This document shows, piece after piece, positions 46,301-57,262 of a stretch of 64,000 bases of DNA. Within the stretch, counting starts at the first letter, position 1, and each line of letters begins with the position of its first letter. A model generated the notes under the pieces. That model ran no database searches and was not told the origin of the DNA. It was given only the letters and a program-made list of their open reading frames with translations. Source of the stretch: Trichosporon coremiiforme (Eukaryota > Basidiomycota > Tremellomycetes > Trichosporonales > Trichosporonaceae); the NCBI GenBank assembly GCA_039545355.1, contig BCJJ01000029.1, forward strand, positions 186,001 through 250,000, written 5' to 3'. A program made the translations under genes and the position numbers.

Positions 46301-49300
46301 CTGCTGAGAGGAGGTGGGATCTCAAACTGCGGGTCGAACAACGATCCAGATGCAACACCCCTCGAGGTCGGACTTTGGACCGACGAACTAGGTGGCTTAG
46401 CCGGGGTTGCACGGTGTCTCACTCCGGAAAGGCGTACAGCAATTGCTTGGGAGACTGGACAGCTGGCAGGTCTCGCGTCGCGTTGGGAGCAGATTGCCCA
46501 AGCGCGAGTCCGAGGTAATGCTCTCACAGGTGGTGGCCGACATTTCCACGTCGGCCAGGCAATCGGCGACGTGATCGTTTTGGAATCATTGAGCCCATCT
46601 AGTGCCGGAGTCCGGAGTCCATTGGAGATTTTATCGTCACGATTGTTAAGATGTTCTTAACTTGACCGGCGACCGGCTACACATCTCCATGAGAACAGTC
46701 TTGGAGATATCGGGGTCCGAGTTGACCATAACGACCGATCCAGATCGGCTGAAATTGTTGATAGCCCCGCGAGAAGGTAAACACTTTTGCAGGACAACTT
46801 TGAGGACTCCGACAGCCGCTGAAAAGGTGGATCGTTGGTGGAAGGCGGGGAATCAGTCGAGCTAGCTGAGGACTGGGCCACGGCGCGTTTTCAGCTTGCT
46901 GTGTCGTCAATAACTCCCCTTAGGTCCGGCTCCATATAGCCCATTCGTGTCCTCTCATCGAGCTCGGAGGGCTTCTTCTGATAGAGCACCACTGGTGATG
47001 CGTAGAGCATCGGCACGATTGTTGTGAGTGGCCGCCGTTAAGCCGGAGCCGAACGAGCTCACCGTCTGCCCACATGCCATCACCAATCGAGCGAACAACG
47101 AAGACCACAAGAAACGGATCATAACTCACAAAAATTCCAGAAGCAACAACTGCACCGACTGATGACCGAGGAAACAGCGTTGATGCGTAAAGAGTGCGCA
47201 ACGGAGGTGTCTTAGCTGTCTTAAACCGAGACTCGAGGATATGGGCTCCGGTTTGCAGGAAGTCTGTGGATGGATTCGAAAAGTCGACACGAGGTGCAAG
47301 CCCAGGGCTCACGCAACTACCACTGCTCATCACAGATCAGAGATGGAATACTGGCCCTTAAGTAAGAGCATCGCGAGGGCCGCTCGAGCCCCGTGGAAGG
47401 CGGCAAAGCCGGCGATGACGGGCGGAGGCGTGTATCTTAAGCTATCGAGCCACAGATCGACTTCCGGAGAGCTGTGTCGACGTATGCATCATCGCTGCGA
47501 TGTAGCGATGTAGCAACAGGGAATTGTTAATGCGAACAGAACAGTTGAGGAAAGTTGCAAGATTCGAATTTGGATGTTGGGTCGCGAACGAGATGGATGT
47601 TTTGCGGAGCCAAGGCGATGGCAAAACCTTGGCCGACGTTCAACCGCGCGCCGTACATCTCACTTGTTCTTACTGAGAACGACAACCGCGTACGACCGAG
47701 ATGCAGAGGAAGCCTCAACCATCACTTCAGCGAGTACGCCTTAGCAAAGCTTTTCGGCGCCGAAGCGCGGTCATTTGCGGCTGCCGTCACCATTCCGTGC
47801 ACTACGTAGGGCGGGATCTGTCGCTGGCTGGGTCGTTGGTCGATCTTGGCAAGTGCCGCTCGTCGATTAACGGTCGTCGGGATAAAGAAACGTCGAGAAC
47901 TGCAGATGTGGTGGGCGAAGCAGACTGAGGAGAAACGACATGAATCTCTCGTCTCGACGCGCTCCGAGGTTTGAGAGCCTGACGCGACTGTTAATACCAA
48001 TAGCGGAAGTTGTTTTCGTCATGTCAACTCCGACCCCGAAAACGACTCCCCGGCACCGTCGAAAACAAGCTTTTCTACAATCCGTAGGCAGGCGGCGCAA
48101 GAAAGAATGTCGCGGAGTGCGTGTTATGCTTGAAGGTGTGCCGACACAGGGAGGGATACTTACTGAAGCACCAGGCCGTGAAATTGCGATGTCCGCAGCT
48201 ACGATCCCCTCATCCCTCACCACCTACATCTTACGATTCTCCGACTGTTGCCTGATACTGAGCTCTTCATTGAGGGCACTCTAGCATCTACAGAAGTATT
48301 AGCTAGTTGTGAGCTCTGCAGAAGTTGCCGATTCACTTCTGTTGAGCGCAATGGCCAGTTCCGGTAGCCTGCACATGTGCCTGCCAGGAACCCGGCACAT
48401 CGACTGCGGTATCGCCAGCACCCCTCTCTCGCCTTATCACCAACAATCCCATGAATGCAAGCCGCAACGAACAGGCCCCATGGCGTGATCACGGAAATCT
48501 TCCTCGGAAACAGTGGACGTCAGTGGGCTGGGTGAGGTGTAGCTCATCGATAGAGTGTGACTATGACACCCCCACGTGCCCTGCCTGCGCTGCGAGGCCC
48601 CGTAGCCATCGCCTCCTCGTTTATCGTGGCTTGTTTGGGTTGCGCTGCGGCGCTGCCGCTGGCCGTCCCACTCATCAACCACCCACTCATCGTTCGACAA
48701 GCTGCCACGTTTACAATGTTCGACAAGAACACACTGCCCAACGATGCGTTCACTAGGTATGGTAGTCTAGGATAACCAGTTCGTGGACGGTACTTGCACC
48801 CGAATTATTCCTGTCTCCGACACAGCAGGCCGTTTCGTTCCTCAAAACGTTAGCCTTGCCACTTTACACAGACACCTGAGGGAGCAAGGCGAAATGTGTG
48901 AGTTGATCTTATCATCTTTTATGTTCTGACGACTACCAGAACTCGAATCTTGGTGCTGCACCTCGAGGCGGAGCACACGGTGCTCTCAAGGGGACACCTT
49001 GAGGAATATCTCTCAGCCTCAGCTCCCTCCATCAAGTCTTTGCTGCTTGACGATCAGTCACTTGCAAATAACTGTGAGGTAGGTCATAAGGTCCTTTAAC
49101 ATCTGACGCAGTAGGGTGGCGTCTGCTCTGAATGAGCAATCGATAGTTGGCTCGCTCGGTACACCGCATACAAATTGCGCGCCGGAGAATGCTCGACCGA
49201 GCGAAAGATCGCGGACAACGCGCATCGACTATGAGGAAAATATGAAGGCAACGCCTTCCGGAGCAACCCTTTTGCAAACTGTGCTCAGAGGGAACTGGGT

Positions 49301-51386
49301 CAATCACTGCACGGGTTGACAGAACCCGAAGGAGACGAAAGTCCGGCTTCGTGAGTGCAGTCCTCTCTGCGTTTCGCTGCCCAAAGTTCCTCTGCGTCTT
49401 GGCTACTGGGACTCAGCTCACCCTTCAGCTCACCAGTCACCTCTCACGGTCCCCGTCGCTCTTCTTCCGGTAGCAGCGTGACCTAGACCTCATGCCCTAA
49501 TTTGTCATTTGTTCGCCAGCCCCATAAGGCCAGGTCGAGGTTGCCACCGCGGCCATTCCCAGTGCGTCTCGAGCCGGTCGTATGCTGGACTCTCGCGTGT
49601 TCTCTGCAGTTAGCGAGATCGCGGATGCCCTCCTACGATCATGCTTAGGTTGGAAAGCAAGAGGAGTGACGCAGCGGCGACCGACATCGCGGCATGCGAC
49701 ATCGCGGCATTCCTGCCATTGGGCGCGTGCATGGGTCCGAACACACAAGCAAGGGGGTGCCAGAAGCTTAGTCGCCGAACCGAGAATGGCTCAGTTCAGC
49801 ACTTGAGCCATCCGTATTCGACACCCAGAGCCCAGAAAATACTTCAAAGATCGCCGTCGGAGAGAGAACCGCAACGACTTTCGCGCGCCACCTGGCGCTC
49901 AACCGGTTTCGGGGATGCCACTAGGACGCCCAAGCCGACCGCTTTTCCGGCCACATCGCCTCCAGCCGTCAAGGCAAGCACCCCTATGCGCACAAGCAGA
50001 CTTATTGCATGATCCCAAAGCAGACAACTGTATTTTTTCGGCACTTGCTTCGAGTTTTTGTGCAGTTTTTGCTAAAATTCGACTCTTATCGGCCCGTCCA
50101 GCCCGGCTCCACTTCGGGTGCTGTATTCGCTCGCCAACGCGCTTCGCACATGGGCGGTTCCAGGTGGCCGCCAAGCCGTCAATGTTGAGTGTCCATTCTC
50201 GGTTCTTTTCAGCATGCACGGTTGCAAGTTAGGCTGCGTATCGCCTGGGTTGGTCAGCGACACCGGATGCGGGTGAGAGAAGCGTCTCTCTTCACTTCCG
50301 CTTCTCCCACTCCTGAGGTTCACTCAGCTGTGAGGTGAGAAGCAAGCCCTTGCAAGGAGTATCAAGCAATCCTGAGAGCATGCTGGTTGGACAGGCATTC
50401 TTTTGCTGCCGTCGAGTACCGTCGAGAAGTTTGGAGACTTCCGAAGGAGCAACATTTCCGTTGACATGACTGCATCGGCCCTCTCAACTCATAAAGTGGA
50501 GAAGCGGTTTCACTGTCATCATTGGTCTGCACTAGAAGGAAGCCGTCAAGACGACGACCGTGATACCGAAAAGTGTCACGCTCTACATTTTGTCCCCCAA
50601 AACCCCCTGCAAGGAAAGAGCACAGCTCACTGTCTGCCCAAATGTCAGCCCCGCAACCTTCCGTCGCTGCAGCTGAGGCTCTCACGGCTCGTTGACCGCC
50701 CCGGGTGCCGCTGAACCCAGCTACGCGCACCTAGTCCCGCGGCTTTCAGGTCCGATGAAGACAATGCGCCCAGTGCAGTTTGGTCGGCGATTTGCCGCAT
50801 CGGAGTGGAAACAGCCGCGACCCTTCGTGTCAAGGAGGACGTCCTGGAACTGCAACTCCGATACCATGAATCCATGAGCTGGTCGGCAGTCGGCGTCGAG
50901 CACCTCCGGATAATTCAGCAGGCGATCAGCATGCTTGGACGACTTTTGCCTGCCCAACGAAGTCCAGGCTCATGCAGCACCCTCCCCGCCTCTGCCCATT
51001 GTCAGCCCAAGATCAACAGTGGCGGCGTTTCAGCAATACTACACCGCTGACTTTCTTCCCAGCCCCAGGTCTCTGCAATGTAAGCGCATCAGCGGGCAGA
51101 GCTTTCTGGTGTGCAACGGTAGGTCAAAGCTGCCCTTCTCATCTGCTACCACTGCCAGGACGGTACCAATGTTGGCGCAAAAGGATGAGGAAGAGGGGTA
51201 GAGGTATGCCCCGGCGCTAGGCGTCTAGGCGAGATGGATTGTTCATCAGCTGTTCAAGCTATGTGCCAACGGGTATCTAATGGGTGTGTATGCATTACAT
51301 CAAGGAGTGATGAACGATATCATTAGCAAGCAGGGTATCTATTGAGATAGGCTGCCTAAAGGTGTCCGTCTTACTGGTCCTTCCAA
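40301..51386. other. Large gene-poor block
   Basis: About 11 kb in which I find no recognisable protein domain, tRNA, rRNA or transposon gene on either strand. Frames reach 226-230 codons near 42.2-43.9 kb, where GC content is high, but lack conserved motifs, intron patterns or promoters. GCATGCC palindromes occur at 43095-43246. Some short minus-strand frames (46920-47333 and 47527-48000, the latter broken by one stop) have protein-like composition and might be relics. Function could be spacer, decayed genes or a centromeric or heterochromatic segment. Confidence 0.5.
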
Positions 51387-51468
51387 TCATCCTCGAGCGC
51401 ACCGGCTGCACGCAAGCGGCGTATTTGGCGAGCAGTGACCGAGATGCTCGCCAGCTCCCAGCTCGGAC

Positions 51469-51933
51469 TCAGAGACTATTTCCGTTTTGGACGGACCTAA
51501 CCCAGTCCCCGAGAGCAGCGCATTGTCTCTTTGAGTCCTGCGTATGCCGTAAATGACCGTTGAGGCTACCAGTGAAGCGGTCACTGGCTTGGAGGGTTGT
51601 GGCAGGTCGAAGGTTGAGTTGCGATGGGGCAGAGCAGGGACGCGGGAGCCGAGTAAGGAGCGGAGGAATCTGGGTCACGAAGATTGTAGGGTCAGGTGGG
51701 CTTACAAGGAACGGGCAGGTGATGTTGTCGTATGGACACTGCCACTCCCTGCCTCCCACAGCTGGGACAGCGTCAGGATCGGTGGCGCCAATGGTCGGCC
51801 GCGTTGTCACGGTGGTGGGCGACGTAGTTGTAACAGGAGTCCTAGACTGAAGTTGTGAGGGGTTGGGGCTCGAGACGAGAATCACGCATAAGAAGACCGC
51901 CCCGGACGTCTTGAGGGTGCGTCTAGGACACAT
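51469..51933 (-). CDS. Possible secreted or membrane protein fragment
   Basis: A minus-strand frame of 154 codons starting MCPRRTLKTSG and followed by a hydrophobic core (AVFLCVILVSS), a Thr-rich stretch (TPVTTTSPTTVTTRPT) and a Cys pair (WQCPYDNITCPFL). Directly after that lies a textbook 36-nt intron at 51670-51705 (GTAAGC donor, CTGAC, CAG acceptor). It keeps the frame whether or not it is removed. A hydrophobic segment VTASLVASTVIYGIRRTQR occurs just downstream in another frame. The combination suggests a small signal-anchored or secreted protein, perhaps part of a larger broken gene, but no family is recognised. Confidence 0.25.
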   Translation of the reverse strand: MCPRRTLKTSGAVFLCVILVSSPNPSQLQSRTPVTTTSPTTVTTRPTIGATDPDAVPAVGGREWQCPYDNITCPFLVSPPDPTIFVTQIPPLLTRLPRPCSAPSQLNLRPATTLQASDRFTGSLNGHLRHTQDSKRQCAALGDWVRSVQNGNSL

Positions 51934-54211
51934 TGGCGCGACACCGACGTGGGAAATCGAAGAATAATGGGCCAAGGCATGTGAAAACACCTGCCACGGT
52001 GGCGCCATGGGTGGCCGCACGGTGTGATTTGCTGCTGCGCACTTGTTGATGCACCCCCTGAGGCGGGCGTGTGGATTTCGAGGGTCTGCAGGAGGGCACA
52101 GGCATTTGAGGCGCGAACGTATGGACGGGCAGAAGTGGCTATGGGTCGGTCATCCATCCAGGAGTTGGCCGGAGGAAGGAAGGTGTGGCTGTGCCGCCTC
52201 GAGAGGAAGTTGCGCCCCGCCCAAGCTGGAATGTGAGAGTTAGGTCGCAGTCCGACACTAGACATTACAGTTTGACAGGGCAGCGTGATCGGAATAGCGA
52301 TCCTTGCACGGTATGCCGCAGAGTGTAGCGGTGACGTTCTAACACACGTTAAGATGCCACAAGGGGTGTGGCCCTGGTGCATGCGGCCGGTGTGACTGAG
52401 GAAAGTTGTACGTGCCCTGTGCCTCTGTTGCGGATGGTTGCTGGTCCTGGTAGCTGACCACCACGACTGACTCCGTTGGGGACACGGCGCGGAATCCAGT
52501 GACGTAATGTGTGTCCGAAATCTTGTGCGAAACAGCGCCAAACACGCCGGCGTGCCAAGTGAGGCGGAGTGTGATCCGCCAAGTGCGCCGGGGCAAACGG
52601 AGCCGGAGTGTAATCGTGCGATGTGTCCTTGGGTTTCGCGATTCGAATTGGTGGCTTACTGCATGCGCATTCCTGACGTCCGTAGCTAGACGGATCAGCA
52701 ATCTGTGACGGGGGCGTCAGTTTACTGCGAGGTCTGGCAGCGCATGGCAAGCCCGATGTAGATTCGGGGTTTCCGGCTCGAATCTCAGGAACGCTCGTGA
52801 TATCCGAGCTTTCCAAAATGCGTTGAGCGTCATCTGCGCCGGCGAGGGCAGGCAGTCATCATCATCCGAGCCTTGGCGGGCTCTGCCATCAGTAGCACTC
52901 GAAGGAGCAGGTGTTGGGTGTGGGCACGATGATGTGTGGTGCTGACGATCGGCACACAGCGCAAACTGACGTGAAACTACCTGGGACTGACCGTCCAATT
53001 CCGATGTTGTCCTGTGATCGACTGGAACTCGTCAGGAAGCACAGTTGTTAAGCTACTATCGTCCGATTGGCAAAGGGGGCGAAATGAAGCTGAAAGGACA
53101 GGTGAAGGTCGAGTATCGATGATGACGGCGCAGTGAAGGAGGCAGGGAAGGGGGAAGGCACATGTGCAGAGGCGCCAAAGCAGGGAGGAGGCGAACAAGA
53201 GTCAGATACGGAAGCGAGCAGTCGGGGGAGTGCTGAGAAGCTGCGGTCGCCGTGCGACATGGGACCAGAATAGGGAGGGCGAAGACCGACAAAGCTGATC
53301 ATTGGTGTGAAACGGAGCAGCGGTGAAATGTCAGCAGGACAAACCAATCAATGGCGAAGGGAGTGGTCGGAGGTACGCCAGATTGGCTCGACAGAGAACT
53401 ATGGTTTGTTGGGATGTTTGGTTAGGCAGAAGTAAGGCGTGCGGGGGACATCGACTTGGGCGGACGTCGGACCAGAGTGCGCCGTGCACGGTGGACGGCG
53501 CACAGCCCACGGCGCGGGATCAGCTGCGGCCGAAAACAGAGTTGAGCCTGATACCGTGGTCGGAATCATCCCAGGCTGACCTCGGCGCTCGGCGCACGGG
53601 ACACCGGCCACCGGGTGACTGTTACGGACGACCAGTGACGCCGGCAGATGCCGCCGCGACTGTAGCTTGGACCCGACCCAAACAAGGCGAACGTCCAGCG
53701 TAACGAGCGACCCTTCCACTTCACTCTTGATTCCTGCGACTTGCATCTCTACTCTTCCGGCTTCCATTCGTTGAAGATGGTGTTTCCAAAACTCCCTGCG
53801 GCTGTCCTGAAGTGAATGATCGTCTTCCCTACACTCACAGGGGCCAGATCAGGTCTGCCATCGTTCGTCCGGCCACGAATCGCAGACTAGCCTCCACCCT
53901 TGTCTTGCTGCATTCCTCCCTATCTCACAGCTCACAGGTCTGCAGACATGCCAGGCTCATCGTCGATTAGGGAGCCGTACGTTGTGGTGTAATAAACATG
54001 CATTGATTGTTACAAATCTGGTGGATACATTACAAACTCGATGCGTTCTGCGACAGCCAAAAGGAATCCGAATTATTTCCATGCGTAATACATGTCGCAT
54101 GAGGCACATCACTTGTCGCTGGCTGCAGACAACTTGACACCCTCACGGACTGGATGAGGTCGCCGATATGCGGGCGCCATGATAATCTCTGAACGTGAAA
54201 GCACGATCACT
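51934..54211. other. Gene-poor DNA with weak minus-strand coding signal
   Basis: Several overlapping minus-strand frames between 52339 and 53000 have protein-like segments (for example DTHYVTGFRAVSPTESVVVV near 52480) and one good donor-like GTAAGC near 52685. I could not assemble a continuous gene. The region 53050-53330 is C/T-rich on the minus strand, like a leader. From 53700 to 54211 I see only spacer and the 3' flank of the next minus-strand gene. Confidence 0.4.
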
Positions 54212-56526
54212 CTACTGCTCCGTCCACCCCTGAACCAGCGCGTCCACACTTGCGTCCAGTCCCTCCTCCAACTCCGGGACGTTCACCATGTTCCTTATGC
54301 CATTAGACGAGGCAGTCGTGTTGTTGTTGTTCGCACTGTTGTTGTGGCTCGGTTGGTTGAACTCGTCCGATCGACTGCGCTCGGGCCAGACTCCTGCGAC
54401 ACCGGAAGCCCACATCCAACCTTCTCCAAGGTCACGAGGCAGGTGACCGCGCCTCATGAGAGTGTTCGGCATCGTGAAGCGCTTGTGGCTGGGGGCTACG
54501 TGTCCGAGCCGTAAAGGTGGTTTGCTCCCCGGCGACGTTGGTTGGTGACTGGCGGGCTGTGCTCGCATCGCGGCTTGGGCCGCTGAGATCATGTCGAGGC
54601 GCTGATATAGCTCGTTCAGTCGTGGCGAGCGCCAAGTCGGGGTCCTCACTTCAAGCACCTTCTGATCAACACCTTCCGCCCACCCACCCTTGCCAGGCTT
54701 CTGAGGCTCGGGGCTGTGCGATCGCAGCACGTCCAGCCAGTGACCTCGCCTGCTGGACGACTGCTCATCTCCTTCGTCCTCCCCAGCGGAAGAATACTCA
54801 GACGACATGTAGTCGATGTGGAGGGCCGACTGAGGCAGAACGCTACCAAAGGATGGGTCCAAGGCGGCCTTGGCGCGGCGCTTCTGCTTCTGGGAACCGA
54901 GTCAGCGATGCTACCATCACAAAGCAAGGACTGAGGGAACGCGCGCGGGTGGCAGGCCGAAGGTGGCTTCTGCTGACGGCGATCATGACGTGCTGTCCAA
55001 GCGACCAGCGAAGACGAAGATCATCGACTGGCTGACATAATCTGGATTGTCGGCCCACTTCCGCAGATCTCCGGAGCAAGCGTTAGTGGGGAGATCTCCA
55101 CCGATCCCCCCGTACAACGTCATCGCGCCAGTCGGACCAACTAAACACTGGTCATTCCACCGTATTGACCCTGCACACCACTTCGCAACACCAAGGCAGC
55201 GGCGACAGGGCGATTTCCACGATAACGTACCAGATCTTTGCGCGCCCAGCGACGTCTATTCTTCACGTATTTCTCCTTCTTCTTGGCGTGCTTAGGGTCC
55301 ACCTCCGCCATGTAGCGTTTTGCGAAATTCTGGAACGCGGTGCGAGCCGCAGTCTGCAATGTCAGCAAGACATTTTCCCTACTCAGTTTCGACAGCGTCA
55401 TCGGTCACGAAGCAACTCCTCTGAATGGATGAAGATAGCTCGGGACGTGGTCTCTGTCAGCGACACCAACCTTGACGATATCCTCATCCAGATCCTCAGG
55501 AGGGACCTTGTTCCAAACCTGATAGTTGCGAGCCTCTGTGATGAAAAGCGCGCACACCCGGTCAAGCCACTGAGATCGCGTCAGCTTGTTTGCCCCAGAT
55601 TCCAGCCCGCCGAGTCAGCACGTGGAGAGCCTATCCGCATCCATTCCCGAAGCAATGGTAATTCTCGTCGCAGTCTTCATGCACGAGCAAGGCACCGCGC
55701 CAATCAGACAGGGCCACCAAGCAACACGACGCAATGACGACTTAAGGGTACTCACCTGAGCATTGTTGGGATCGCTGACGCCCGCAGGCCAATTCGGTAC
55801 CCATGCGCCAACCTCGGGAGGAGCGCTGGGGAGGGTCAAGGCCGTTGGCGGTGGCAAGTCATCGTCCAAGCCGATGTTCATGGCATACCGCATCTTGGTG
55901 CGAATCGCGCGAGCAAGCTCGACCCGGCGTCCCTTCTCTACCCTTTTGCCTGTCCCTTCATCACGCTTCTTCCTAGGGGGCGACAACGCCCGCTTGCGGG
56001 AACCGGAGCGTTCCCTGCTAGTGTGAGAGTAGGGAGATCCATAAGGTGGCAGAGGAGCGTGAGGAAGCGCCGGTGGTGTAGGCTGCGTAGGCGTCACAGA
56101 TGCACCTCGAGGGATTGAGTTCTGCTGTGCAATGTGCGGACTGTGAACCTGTGGGTGAGGCTGATGGTGCGGTAACGCATGGTGGTGCGACGTTTGCGGT
56201 GAATGATGGTGCGGTGGGCCGTGGCCGTGGTTGTGGTTGTGGTTGTGATTGTGGTTGTGATTGTGGGAGTGGGAGTGGTTGTGGTGTTGCATGTGAGCTT
56301 GTTGGGCGATCTGATTCGGGGGTGGCAGTTGAACGAACTGTGGCTGGAAGACCGGCATTATGTCTTGAACACCGCCTCCGACGTTTGCAAGCGCTCGACG
56401 CAACCGGATAACTTCTTGCTTGAGCTGGTCGACGGACCAGCCATCGAGGGAGGCGAGGTTGTCGTAGTCCACGGGTTGCAGGTTGGCGAGCGCCGAGATA
56501 AAAGACGCGGTGTGGTCTTCTTCCAT
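54212..56526 (-). CDS. Unknown protein with His/Asn repeat and conserved-looking basic helical domain
   Basis: Four minus-strand exons, all phase 0: 56526-55756, 55569-55471, 55353-55231, 54889-54212; 556 residues. The N-terminus (1-50) is a helical segment with WSVDQLKQEVIRLRRALAN. About 78-115 is a His/Asn run (SHSHNHNHNHNHNH) and Pro/His-rich sequence. A basic patch KRALSPPRKKRDEGTGKRVE near 178-200 looks like a nuclear signal. The folded core at about 200-345 spans the exon joints: ELARAIRTKMRYAMNIGLDD, WLDRVCALFITEARNYQVWN, AFQNFAKRYMAEVDPKHAKK, then RRRWARKDL joined to KQKRRAKAALDPSFG. The rest is Ser/Asn-rich. I do not recognise the family; a nuclear DNA- or chromatin-associated role is a guess. 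Intron 2 uses a weak GTTGGT donor and intron 3 is 341 nt, so an extra small exon cannot be excluded. Confidence 0.7.
56220..56292 (+). repeat. GTGGTT/GTGATT microsatellite-like tract (encodes His-Asn repeat on minus strand)
   Basis: An imperfect hexamer array, mostly GTTGTG and GTGATT units, within exon 1 of the minus-strand gene. Its translation gives alternating His and Asn/Ser. Such coding repeats commonly vary in length between strains. Confidence 0.8.
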
Positions 56527-57262
56527 AATCCTATAGCATCTGGCTGGCTCGGGACTGGTTTCGGATGGCGATTGTCAGGTGGTGGGATGTGAGGGGCGAG
56601 ACCGATTCGAAGTAGTGGGGCCGTGGAAGAAGTGAGGATGGAGGTCGAGAGGAGTCGGTGGGGAGGAGTGCTGGGCCGGGGGGAAGGGCTTTGACGGTGA
56701 GGATGAAATGAGGAGGAGAGAGGTATGAGATATCCGGAGGTGGCGACATGATAGTATATCAATACTGGGACAGGACGCAGGAGACATACCGCAAGCACAT
56801 GGCAAAGCCGAATGGCACACGGCGCACAACAACCCAGGACGCCAGGACGGACAGGATAGCCAGGATTCAGGACCCCGGCGCGCCCAGCGCATATCGCGGA
56901 CGCCTGACGCCAGGGCCGGCCGCGTGACGTACACACGGACAACCCTTTTAACTCCGACCTGACACTCGCTTCGCGCCTTGACCGCACCCATGCTTCGACG
57001 GCTCGCGGCTCGACGCACACGCGCGCGCGCAAATCGGCCTCGTACTCGATGCATCAGACGTGCTCGTCGTCGACTCCATCGTACACACACCCACACATCT
57101 GCGCCGACAGCACAGCCCGCTCCATACTTCCTCAAGTCCCCATCAGCTTGTCGCCGCCCACTGACCCTCACTCCTCCGACAACCCAAGTCCCCGTTCCCT
57201 CTCCCTGCGTTTTCTCGCCGCCTACTCGCCGTCTTCCTTCTTCCCTGTTTCTACTCTTTTCC
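56527..57262. promoter_or_regulatory. Divergent promoter region
   Basis: 736 bases between the divergent starts at 56526 (minus) and 57263 (plus). The last 150 bases are strongly C/T-rich on the plus strand (leader of the CHY gene), and the segment next to 56527 is C/T-rich on the minus strand, so both leaders are visible. Confidence 0.6.
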
